From: Pseudomonas sp. ANT_H4
GTDB taxonomy: Bacteria > Pseudomonadota > Gammaproteobacteria > Pseudomonadales > Pseudomonadaceae
Length of the DNA: 64,000 nucleotides
Reading direction: 5' to 3'
Assembly: GCF_008369295.1 (NCBI RefSeq)
Contig: NZ_VOBG01000022.1
Span: 27,016-91,015 of the forward strand
Below the pieces are notes generated by a model that did no database searches, had not been told where the DNA came from, and worked only from the letters and a program-made list of their open reading frames with translations. The first letter of the stretch is position 1. Every line of letters begins with the position of its first letter. Of this stretch, positions 17,955 through 25,389 are shown piece by piece. The position numbers were made by a program, and so were the translations under genes.

Positions 17955-18062
17955 AGTTATATAAAAATACCCTTTAAATATTATTAAAGAATAAGCAGCC
18001 TTGCTAGGATCGCTTCACCGGAACACCGGACATACCGTGCAACCTTCTCAAATGGAGCCACT

Positions 18063-18572
18063 ATGTCCGGCGCCGACACTTCTCACAGCGACTACGTGGG
18101 CGGATTGTTCCGCAGTCATTACGATTGGCTGTGCAGCCGTTTGCATCGGCACCTGGATTCCCGCGCCCACGCCGAAGACATTGCCGCCGACACCTTTGTC
18201 CAACTCCTGAGTTCCCCCGGCGTGGTGCCGATCCGCCAGCCCCGCGCCTTGCTGACCACCATTGCCCAACGCTTGATGTATCAGCTTTGGCGCCGCCGCG
18301 ACCTGGAACGCGCCTATCTCGACGCCTTGGAGCACGACGAACAATCGTCGGCGCCTTCGCCCGAAGACCTGGCGCAAATGCTCGAAGCCTTGCAGGCCAT
18401 CGATCAGTTGCTCGACGGCCTGCCGGCCAAGGTCAAGGCAACCTTTCTGCTGTCGCAACTCAATGGCCTGACCTACCCGCAAATTGCCGCAGAACTGGGG
18501 ATTTCCCAGCGCTCGGTCAGCGACTACATGACCCGCGCCGTCAATCGTTGCCTGCGGCTGTGCCTGGAATGA
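18063..18572 (+). CDS. FecI-type ECF sigma factor
   Basis: 169 residues with sigma-70 region 2 (DYVGGLFRSHYDWLCSRLHRHLDSRAHAEDIAADTFVQLL, about 7-48) and region 4 (LLDGLPAKVKATFLLSQLNGLTYPQIAAELGISQRSVSDYMTRAVNRCL, about 115-165). Forms of this kind act with a FecR anti-sigma regulator and a TonB-dependent transducer, and both genes follow directly. Stop overlaps the fecR start (ATGA). The 108 bp upstream are AT-rich, but I see no convincing Fur box. Confidence 0.9.
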   Translation: MSGADTSHSDYVGGLFRSHYDWLCSRLHRHLDSRAHAEDIAADTFVQLLSSPGVVPIRQPRALLTTIAQRLMYQLWRRRDLERAYLDALEHDEQSSAPSPEDLAQMLEALQAIDQLLDGLPAKVKATFLLSQLNGLTYPQIAAELGISQRSVSDYMTRAVNRCLRLCLE

Positions 18573-19513
18573 ATGACGAACTGATCGACAGCGCTACCCG
18601 CTGGATCGTCCTGCTGCGCTCGGGTCAGGCCAGTGCCGCCGACTGGCAGCGCTATCACCAATGGCGTGCTGAAGATCCCCGTCATGAAATCCTGTGCCAA
18701 CAGCTCGAAACTCGCCTCGACGTATTTCAGATACCGCTGGCCCAGGGCGTCAGCGGCAAGGTGTTGCAGCGGGCGCTGGACGCACCCGCCAGCCGACGCA
18801 CGTTGTTACGCGGCGCCTTGATCGGTGCTGGCGTGGTGCTAGGCGCCAGCCTGCTGGCAAAGCCCTTGGGCGTGCCCCTTACAGAGTTGATGGCCGATGT
18901 GCGCACTGGCACCGGCGAACGGCGCACGGTGGCGTTGGCCGACGGCAGCGAGTTGTTGCTCAATGCCCGCAGCGCGGCAGACATCCAGTTCGACCCGCAA
19001 CGCCGGTTGGTGCGTCTGCGAGACGGGGAGTTGCTGGTGAAAATCGCCAATGACACGAGCAGGCCGTTTTTGATCCAGACCGATCAAGCGCGACTGCGGG
19101 CCTATGGTAATCGCCTGTTGCTGCGTGAGCGGGAAGGGCAGGGCCATGTCGTGGCGCTCAATGGCTCCCTGGAAATCGACGGCCAGAATGGCGAACGCCT
19201 GCAGTTGATGGCCGGGCACGAGGTCAGTTACGACCGTTATGGGTTTGGTCAGGTGCAGCCCAGTTCGAAGGGCGCAACGGCCTGGATCGACGGCTTCCTG
19301 CAAGTGCGCGACCGGCCGCTGGCTGAGGTCCTCGACGCCTTGCGCCTCTATCACAACGGCGTGCTGCGCCTCGATCCCGCTGTGGCCGGGTTGCGGGTCA
19401 GCGGCCTGTACCGGCTGGACAATCCCCAGCAAATTCTCGACACCCTGGCGCGCACTTTACCGATTCACATTACCCGCCGGACGGGGTTGTGGGTGACTGT
19501 CGGTGCGGCCTGA
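18569..19513 (+). CDS. FecR-type transmembrane anti-sigma regulator
   Basis: 314 residues. The N-terminal cytoplasmic DUF4880 part (ATRWIVLLRSGQASAADWQRYHQW) is followed by a single membrane segment near 75-100 (TLLRGALIGAGVVLGASLLA). The periplasmic FecR domain comes next (VRTGTGERRTVALADGSELLLNARSAADI...LRDGELLVKI). The C-terminal part (LAEVLDALRLYHNGVLRLDPAVAGLRVSGLYRLDNPQQILDTLARTLPI) is the STN-like region that contacts the receptor. Start at 18569 uses the ATGA overlap with the sigma gene. It should hold the sigma factor inactive until the receptor binds its ligand. Confidence 0.92.
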   Translation: MNDELIDSATRWIVLLRSGQASAADWQRYHQWRAEDPRHEILCQQLETRLDVFQIPLAQGVSGKVLQRALDAPASRRTLLRGALIGAGVVLGASLLAKPLGVPLTELMADVRTGTGERRTVALADGSELLLNARSAADIQFDPQRRLVRLRDGELLVKIANDTSRPFLIQTDQARLRAYGNRLLLREREGQGHVVALNGSLEIDGQNGERLQLMAGHEVSYDRYGFGQVQPSSKGATAWIDGFLQVRDRPLAEVLDALRLYHNGVLRLDPAVAGLRVSGLYRLDNPQQILDTLARTLPIHITRRTGLWVTVGAA

Positions 19514-19594
19514 AGACCACTACAAACCCAATGAGCACGAGCGCCTACAGAAAATGGGGCTCTCGCATTGGAATGTGTCGGGTCCAAAGGTCAG

Positions 19595-19645
19595 TTCTAA
19601 GAACATAACCAAACGATCTGCAAGTTTTTCCCGCGCCATCCCACA
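19595..19645 (+). promoter_or_regulatory. Repeated promoter-like element, copy 2 (before TonB receptor gene)
   Basis: Same gap-free block pattern as 16108-16158, including the 17-base core ACCAAACGATCTGCAAG. It sits between fecR and the receptor gene, where FecI-type sigma factors normally act. Confidence 0.7.
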
Positions 19646-19703
19646 TCACTCCCATAAGCGCTGCGGGGAGCAGCGTTATGGAGTTTCCTTGGGGGGAGCC
19701 AAT

Positions 19704-22346
19704 GTGAGCCAGTTTATCCGTGTGCCGCTTCGAACCTTTGCCCTGGTGCCGTTGGCCAGTCTGTTTTTATCCTTTGCCGCCAGCGCCGAAGATGCGCGTC
19801 AGGTCTATCACATCGCGCCCGGCCCGCTGGATGAAGTGCTGCTCAATATCAGCCGGCAAAGTGGCCAGGTGATTTCCTTCACCCCGCAACTGGGCAGCTA
19901 TTCCTCGGCCAGCGTCGACGGTTCGTTGTCTGCGCAACAAGCGGTGGACGCGGCCTTGAAGGGCACCGGCCTGCAAGTTCAAGTCAGCCCGGACGGCGCT
20001 TTCATCATCAAGGAAGGCGCCGCGAAAAGCGTCCAAGCCACCAGCAATGTCCAGGCACAAACCACTGCTGCACAGGCGCCAACCCTGGACCGCGTGGTCG
20101 CCATCGGCACCCGTCGCAGCGATGCCACGGCTCTGACCAGCAGCGCGCCGGTGGACGTGATCAATGCCGAAGAACTCAAGCAAACCGGTGCCACCAGCCT
20201 CAACCAGGCGCTGTTCCAACTGCTGCCCTCGTTCAACTTTCCACAGAACCAGAGCGCCACCCGTGGCCAGAATCCCAAGGGTGCCTCCCTGCGCGGCCTG
20301 TCGCCGGACCAGACCCTGGTGCTGATCAACGGTAAGCGTCGCCACGCCTCGGCGGTGGTCAATATCTCCGGTGGCGTGCCGTTCATTGGCGCGCAGCCGG
20401 TGGACCTGGACATGATCCCCATCAGCGCCATCGACCACGTCGAAGTGCTGCGTGACGGCGCCTCGGCCCAGTACGGTTCCGATGCGGTAGCGGGTGTGGT
20501 CAACATCGTTCTCAAGGAGCGAGACAGCGGCGGCCAGCTCAATACCCAGCTGGGCCAATACGCCCAGGGCGACGGCTTCAGCAAGACCACCGATGGCTGG
20601 TACGGCTTGGGCCTGCCGGGTGACGGTTTCCTGACCCTGAGCTTCAACAGCCTCAACAACAAACCCACCGATATCGGTGATAAATACGTCGCCGACGGCC
20701 AGTTGCAAGACCCGCGCTGGGGCGGCGCCGGGCGCGACAAATACAACCTGGCGGCCAACGCCGAGATTGGCCTGAGCGACCAGTGGCGGCTCTACAGCTT
20801 TGCCACCTTCGGCCAGGACAAATCGGTGAACAACACGCCACCGCTGCTGGCCAGTAACCCGAACAACGTGCCGGGGATCTACCCCAACGGCACCATCCCC
20901 AAATACCGTTACCGCTATGAAGACGGCGCCTTCACCATCGGCAGCCGCTACGAAGACGACAGCCTGGGCCGCTTCGACCTGAGCGCCACCTATGGCCGCG
21001 ACAAACACGATGAACTGGCCTTCAACACCGTCAACCCCAGCTATGGCCTGAACAGTCCGACCAAATTTGACGTCGCCACGCTGATCAACGAACAGACCAA
21101 CATCGGCCTGGATTACGCCAAGGACCTGGACGTCAACTGGTCCAGCCACCCACTGACCGTTTCGGCGGGCATTGCCTACCGCAATGAAAAGTATCGGCTG
21201 GAGGCGGGCGACTACGATTCATACTCCTACGGCGGTATCGATGGCGTGCAAGTCGGTGCGGTGCAGGCGTCCGGCCTGACCCCGGACGATGCCGGGACCT
21301 ACACCCGTGATGTGGGCGGCGTGTACTTTGGCCTGGAAAACCAGATCACCGACAAGTTTCAGGTGGGTATTGCCGGCCGTACCGAGCACTACTCGGACTT
21401 TGGCTCGGCCACCACCGGCAAACTCTCGGCGCGGTATGACTTCACCCCGCAAGTTGGCCTGCGGGCCACGGTGAACAATTCCTTCCGCGCACCGACACTG
21501 GGCCAGATCGGCACGTCGTGGACCACCACCACCAACGTCGATATCAACGGCAACCCGGTGCTGACCCGCATGCTACCGGCCGACAACCCGGCCGCCCGAG
21601 CCCTTGGTGCGCAACCGCTCAAGCCCGAGAAGTCCACCAACTACTCGTTGGGCCTGGTGCTGCGCCCCACCGAACAAACCTCGCTGACCATCGACGCCTA
21701 CCAGATCGCCATTCGTGATCGCCTGCTCTACAGCGGTGGTATTTCCGGACCGCGTGCCGAACAGATCCTCAAGGACGCAGGTTTTGGCCAGTACACCTGG
21801 GCGCAGTTCATGACCAACGCGGCCAATACTCGCACCCGTGGCGTCGATATCGTCGGCAAATACAACCTCGATCTGGCGCAGTACGGCGGCCTTAGCCTGT
21901 CGGCGGGTTACACCAGGGCCAAGACGACTATCGAGAAGGTCCACGAGAACCCCAACGGTTTTGACGTGCTTACCCGCGAGGCCCGCGGCTTCCTGGAACA
22001 CGGTTACCCCGAAGACAAACTGGTACTTGGCGCGACCCACAAGATCGGCCAGTGGACCATCGCCCTCAGCGAAACCCGCTACGGCAAATACCGCAAATAC
22101 GCCGCCTCCGAAGCCAACGCCCAGTACGACCAGACTTTTGGCGCGCAATGGAACACCGACCTGGACGTGAACTACGCCTTCACCAAGCAACTGCGTCTAT
22201 CGGTGGGCGCCAACAACCTGTTCGACAGCAAACCCGACGACTTCAATACCCGCCTGCGCCAGACCCCGGGCCAGCAGTACAGCTACCTGTCGCCGTCGGC
22301 GCCGGAAGGGGCGTTTTACTACTCGCGGCTCAGTTATGACTTTTAA
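19704..22346 (+). CDS. TonB-dependent outer-membrane transducer with STN signalling domain
   Basis: 880 residues from GTG 19704, chosen because GGGGGGAG ends 5 bases upstream and the protein then begins with a signal peptide (SQFIRVPLRTFALVPLASLFLSFAASA). The secretin/TonB short N-terminal (STN) domain spans about 32-105 (YHIAPGPLDEVLLNISRQSGQVISF), then the plug (TSSAPVDVINAEELKQTGATSLNQAL, LRGLSPDQTLVLINGKRRH, VEVLRDGASAQYGSDAVAGVVNI). The 22-strand barrel ends in Phe (YYSRLSYDF). The STN domain and adjacent fecI/fecR genes mark it as a signal-transducing receptor. Its ligand is unknown; downstream genes point to a small betaine- or amino-acid-like compound rather than a plain siderophore. 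Confidence 0.92.
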   Translation: MSQFIRVPLRTFALVPLASLFLSFAASAEDARQVYHIAPGPLDEVLLNISRQSGQVISFTPQLGSYSSASVDGSLSAQQAVDAALKGTGLQVQVSPDGAFIIKEGAAKSVQATSNVQAQTTAAQAPTLDRVVAIGTRRSDATALTSSAPVDVINAEELKQTGATSLNQALFQLLPSFNFPQNQSATRGQNPKGASLRGLSPDQTLVLINGKRRHASAVVNISGGVPFIGAQPVDLDMIPISAIDHVEVLRDGASAQYGSDAVAGVVNIVLKERDSGGQLNTQLGQYAQGDGFSKTTDGWYGLGLPGDGFLTLSFNSLNNKPTDIGDKYVADGQLQDPRWGGAGRDKYNLAANAEIGLSDQWRLYSFATFGQDKSVNNTPPLLASNPNNVPGIYPNGTIPKYRYRYEDGAFTIGSRYEDDSLGRFDLSATYGRDKHDELAFNTVNPSYGLNSPTKFDVATLINEQTNIGLDYAKDLDVNWSSHPLTVSAGIAYRNEKYRLEAGDYDSYSYGGIDGVQVGAVQASGLTPDDAGTYTRDVGGVYFGLENQITDKFQVGIAGRTEHYSDFGSATTGKLSARYDFTPQVGLRATVNNSFRAPTLGQIGTSWTTTTNVDINGNPVLTRMLPADNPAARALGAQPLKPEKSTNYSLGLVLRPTEQTSLTIDAYQIAIRDRLLYSGGISGPRAEQILKDAGFGQYTWAQFMTNAANTRTRGVDIVGKYNLDLAQYGGLSLSAGYTRAKTTIEKVHENPNGFDVLTREARGFLEHGYPEDKLVLGATHKIGQWTIALSETRYGKYRKYAASEANAQYDQTFGAQWNTDLDVNYAFTKQLRLSVGANNLFDSKPDDFNTRLRQTPGQQYSYLSPSAPEGAFYYSRLSYDF

Positions 22347-22357
22347 CCCATAGAGCA

Positions 22358-22390
22358 CTTGTGGCGAGCGGGCTTGCCCCTCGCCACAAG
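22358..22390. repeat. REP-type palindrome between receptor and binding-protein genes
   Basis: CTTGTGGCGAG and CTCGCCACAAG form a perfect 11-bp stem around an 11-nt loop with a GGGCTTGCCC core. It lies 12 bp after the receptor stop and could weaken read-through, so downstream genes may be expressed less than the receptor. Confidence 0.8.
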
Positions 22391-22426
22391 GCGTCTGTAA
22401 ATCACCGAACAACGACGAGGTTGACG

Positions 22427-23440
22427 ATGACCCACCTGAAAAAGCTCCTGAGCGGCAGCCTCCTGGCCTTGAGCCTGCTGTCCCAACAAACCCCCGCCGC
22501 CGAGCCTGCCAACCCCATCCACTTCGGCGACATCACTTGGGAAAGCGGCAGCCTGATCACCGAAGTCCTGCGGCTGATCGTCGAAAAAGGCTACGGCTAT
22601 CCCACCGATACCTTGCCTGGCAGCACCGTGAGCCTGGAAGCCGCCCTAGCCAAGGACGATATTCAGGTGATCGGCGAAGAGTGGGCCGGGCGCAGTCCGG
22701 CTTGGGTCAAGGCCGAAAGCGAAGGCAAGGTGTTTGGCCTCGGCGACACGGTCAAGGGCGCCACCGAAGGCTGGTGGGTGCCGGAATACGTGATTAAGGG
22801 CGACGCCGAGCGCGGCATCAAGCCCTTGGCGCCCGAGCTGAAATCCGTCGCCGACCTGGCACGCTACAAAGACGTGTTCCGCGACCCCGAAGACCCGACG
22901 CGCGGGCGCTTCCTCAACAGCCCCACTGGCTGGACCTCGGAGATCGTCAACAGTCAGAAACTCAAGGCTTACGGCCTGACTGACAGCTTCGTCAACTTTC
23001 GCACCGGCTCTGGCGCGGCGTTGGATGCCGAGGTCGCCTCGTCGATCCGCCGTGGCAAACCGGTGCTGTTCTACTACTGGTCGCCGACGCCGCTGCTGGG
23101 GCGTTTCAAGTTGATCAAGCTCGAAGAGCCTGAGTTCAACGCCCAAGCCTGGAAAACTCTGGCCGACGCCAACAACCCTAACCCACAAGGCACCCGCTCA
23201 ATGCCGGCGCGTTTGGCGATTGGTGTCTCGGCGCCGTTCAAGGCCAAGTACCCGGAACTGGTGACGTTCTTTGAAAAAGTCGACCTGCCGATTGACCTGC
23301 TCAACGGCATCCTTGGGCAGATGAGCGAAAAACGTCAGCAGCCCCGGCAAGTGGCTCTGGCATTTTTGAAGGAGCAACCACAGGTGTGGCAGCAGTGGGT
23401 GCCAGCGGATGTGGCGACGAAGGTTAAAGGGAGTCTCTGA
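22427..23440 (+). CDS. ProX/OpuAC-like quaternary-amine substrate-binding protein
   Basis: 337 residues with an N-terminal signal peptide (MTHLKKLLSGSLLALSLLSQQTPAA). The glycine-betaine/choline-binding fold is clear: IHFGDITWESGSLITEVLRLIVEKGYGY, LPGSTVSLEAALAKDDIQVIGEEW, GATEGWWVPEYVI and VLFYYWSPTPLLGRF, with many Trp/Tyr residues of the kind that form cation-binding cages. Some proteins of this family bind histidine (HutX) instead. No permease or ATPase gene is adjacent. ATG 22427 follows CGACGAGG. It overlaps the next gene by one base. Confidence 0.85.
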   Translation: MTHLKKLLSGSLLALSLLSQQTPAAEPANPIHFGDITWESGSLITEVLRLIVEKGYGYPTDTLPGSTVSLEAALAKDDIQVIGEEWAGRSPAWVKAESEGKVFGLGDTVKGATEGWWVPEYVIKGDAERGIKPLAPELKSVADLARYKDVFRDPEDPTRGRFLNSPTGWTSEIVNSQKLKAYGLTDSFVNFRTGSGAALDAEVASSIRRGKPVLFYYWSPTPLLGRFKLIKLEEPEFNAQAWKTLADANNPNPQGTRSMPARLAIGVSAPFKAKYPELVTFFEKVDLPIDLLNGILGQMSEKRQQPRQVALAFLKEQPQVWQQWVPADVATKVKGSL

Positions 23441-24366
23441 TGTTGAAGGTTTTTGCTGCAACCCTGTTGTCATTGTTCGCCGGCCAACTGCTGGCCGCCG
23501 AACCCGCTCAACTGCGCATCGGCTACCAGAAAAGCTCCGTCAGCATGGTCCTCGCCCGCGAGCACAAGTTGCTGGAACAGGCGCTGCCCGGCACCCAGGT
23601 GCAATGGATCGAATTTCCCGGCGGCCCGCAACTGATCGAGGCCTTGAACGGCGGCAGCCTGGACATCGGCAACATCGGTGACATCCCGCCGATCTTCGCC
23701 CAGGTCGCCGGTATTGATGTGCAGTACATCGGCGTCGAGCCCAGCGACGGCAAGACCGAGGCGATCATCGTGCCCAAGGCCAGCACCGTGCAGTCCCTGG
23801 CCGACCTCAAGGGCAAACGCGTGGCCCTGCTCAAGGGGTCCAGCGCTCATAACCTGTTCCTCAAAAGCCTGGTAAAGGCCGGGCTGAAACTGACGGAGGT
23901 GAACCTCGTCTACCTGTCGGCAGCTGACGGTCGTGCCGCCTTTGAACAGGGCAAGGTCGACGCTTGGGTGATCTGGGACCCGTACTACTCGGCGGTGTTG
24001 CTGGACGGTTCGGCGCGGTTGCTCAGTGACGGCCAGGACTTGAATCCCAGCGGTACGTTCTTCATCGCCAACGGCAAGTTCGCCAAACAGCACCCGACGG
24101 CCATCGCGCCGATTCTCAAGGTGTTCGGCCAGGCCCAGCAACTGTCGCTGACCCAGCGTGACGACAGCATCGACCGCATGACCCAGGCCCTCGGCCTGCA
24201 ACGGGCGGTGGTGGAAAGCTACTTCAATCACCGCGCCAGCCAGCCGATCCATTCGCTGGGGCCGACTGATATCGCCAACCAGCAGCGCACCGCCGACCTG
24301 TTTTTCGCCAATGGCCTGATCCCGAAAAAGGTCGACGTGCAACAGATCGTCTTCAAGGCCCCGTAA
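23440..24366 (+). CDS. SsuA-like (aliphatic sulfonate/taurine type) substrate-binding protein
   Basis: 308 residues, signal peptide MLKVFAATLLSLFAGQLLA. The SsuA/TauA pattern is visible: LRIGYQKSSVSMVLAREHKLLEQAL, VQWIEFPGGPQLIEALNGGSLDIGNIGDIPPIFAQ, and LADLKGKRVALLKGSSAHNLFLKSLVKAGL. The later VDAWVIWDPYYSAVLL segment is also typical. Start overlaps the previous stop (TGATG). As with its neighbour, no transport partners are encoded here. A sulfur-containing ligand is possible but not shown. Confidence 0.87.
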   Translation: MLKVFAATLLSLFAGQLLAAEPAQLRIGYQKSSVSMVLAREHKLLEQALPGTQVQWIEFPGGPQLIEALNGGSLDIGNIGDIPPIFAQVAGIDVQYIGVEPSDGKTEAIIVPKASTVQSLADLKGKRVALLKGSSAHNLFLKSLVKAGLKLTEVNLVYLSAADGRAAFEQGKVDAWVIWDPYYSAVLLDGSARLLSDGQDLNPSGTFFIANGKFAKQHPTAIAPILKVFGQAQQLSLTQRDDSIDRMTQALGLQRAVVESYFNHRASQPIHSLGPTDIANQQRTADLFFANGLIPKKVDVQQIVFKAP

Positions 24367-24384
24367 CTTATCTGTGAGCAGACC

Positions 24385-25389
24385 ATGCAACCGATCTACA
24401 TCGATTTTCTCAACGGCCTGGACATTGATGCCCTGGAACTGAGCAACGACGAAATTCTCACCGCCATTGAAACCAGCCTGGCGATCCAGGGCCGTGGCGA
24501 GGCGGTGATCGAACCGCGCACGCACCTGATTCCCGGTGGCGAGGTTAACGGTCACTTCAATGTGCTGCGCGGCGTATTGGGCGGTGATATCGGCTATGCC
24601 GGCGTCAAAGTGGTGGGGGATTTTGTCGACAACTACCGCAAGGGCCTGCCGTCGGAGCTGGCGATTCTCAACCTGCTGGACCCGGCTACTGGCGTGCCCA
24701 AAGCAATCCTCGACGCCTCGGCCATTACCGACATGCGCACCGGCGCAGTCACCGCCATCGGCGCCAAATACCTGGCCCGGCCGGACAGCAAAGTCCTCGC
24801 CCATATCGGCGCGCGAGGCACGGCGTACTGGAACGTGCGGCTGCTGGATCACCTGTTCGATTTCGAGGAGATCCGCGTGCATTCGCGGCGCAGCGAGAGC
24901 CGCGAAGCCTTCGCCGAACGCCTGCGCCGCGACCTTGGCAAGCCGGTAATTGTCACCGACGATTGGGAGTCAACGGTGCGTGGCGCCGACATCGTGGTCG
25001 AGGCTTCGCGCCTCGAACAGCCCGAGCCATTGTTGCGCACCGAGTGGATCAAACCTGGCGCTTTTGTGGTGCCCTACGGCACCATGAGCGCGGTGGAGTT
25101 GTCGCTGACCGACATCATGAGCAAGCAGGTGGTGGACGATTGGGGCCAGTGCAAGGGCGGTTTGTTCGGTTCGTTGCGGGCGCATGTTGATGCCGGGAAA
25201 CTCAGCGCCGAGACCTTGCACGCCGAGTTGGGGCAGATTGTCGCTGGCTTGAAAAGCGGCCGGGAAAACGCCGAAGAAACCATCCTGTTCTGGCATCGAG
25301 GTTTGAGCCTCAGCGACATCGCCCTCGGCCATGCGCTGCTGGAAAAGGCCAAGCGTCTGGGCATCGGCCAGCGGTTGCGGTTTGCATGA
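24385..25389 (+). CDS. Ornithine cyclodeaminase / mu-crystallin family enzyme
   Basis: 334 residues with the family's Rossmann fold: VSDFVDNYRKGLPSELAILNLLDPATGVPKAILDASAITDMRTGAVTAIGAKYLARPDSKVLAHIGARGTAYWNVRLL (about 75-155), where GARGTA is the dinucleotide-binding turn and the Arg/Asp of DMRTGA are conserved. The family includes ornithine cyclodeaminase, ketimine reductases, alanine dehydrogenase and opine-type enzymes. Here the reaction cannot be chosen from sequence alone. It overlaps the lyase gene by the ATGA junction, so the two are translated together. Confidence 0.85.
   Translation: MQPIYIDFLNGLDIDALELSNDEILTAIETSLAIQGRGEAVIEPRTHLIPGGEVNGHFNVLRGVLGGDIGYAGVKVVGDFVDNYRKGLPSELAILNLLDPATGVPKAILDASAITDMRTGAVTAIGAKYLARPDSKVLAHIGARGTAYWNVRLLDHLFDFEEIRVHSRRSESREAFAERLRRDLGKPVIVTDDWESTVRGADIVVEASRLEQPEPLLRTEWIKPGAFVVPYGTMSAVELSLTDIMSKQVVDDWGQCKGGLFGSLRAHVDAGKLSAETLHAELGQIVAGLKSGRENAEETILFWHRGLSLSDIALGHALLEKAKRLGIGQRLRFA

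Noticed and set aside
17955..18062. Fur box before the FecI-type gene
   Set aside because: The stretch is AT-rich but no good match to the 19-bp Fur consensus was found, so iron control is not claimed.
19767..21149. 460-codon open frame opposite the TonB receptor
   Set aside because: Third-position GC effect; the receptor frame is clearly coding throughout.
23470..24882. 470-codon frame opposite the SsuA-like and cyclodeaminase genes
   Set aside because: Spans two real genes on the other strand and an intergenic space; no start signal.
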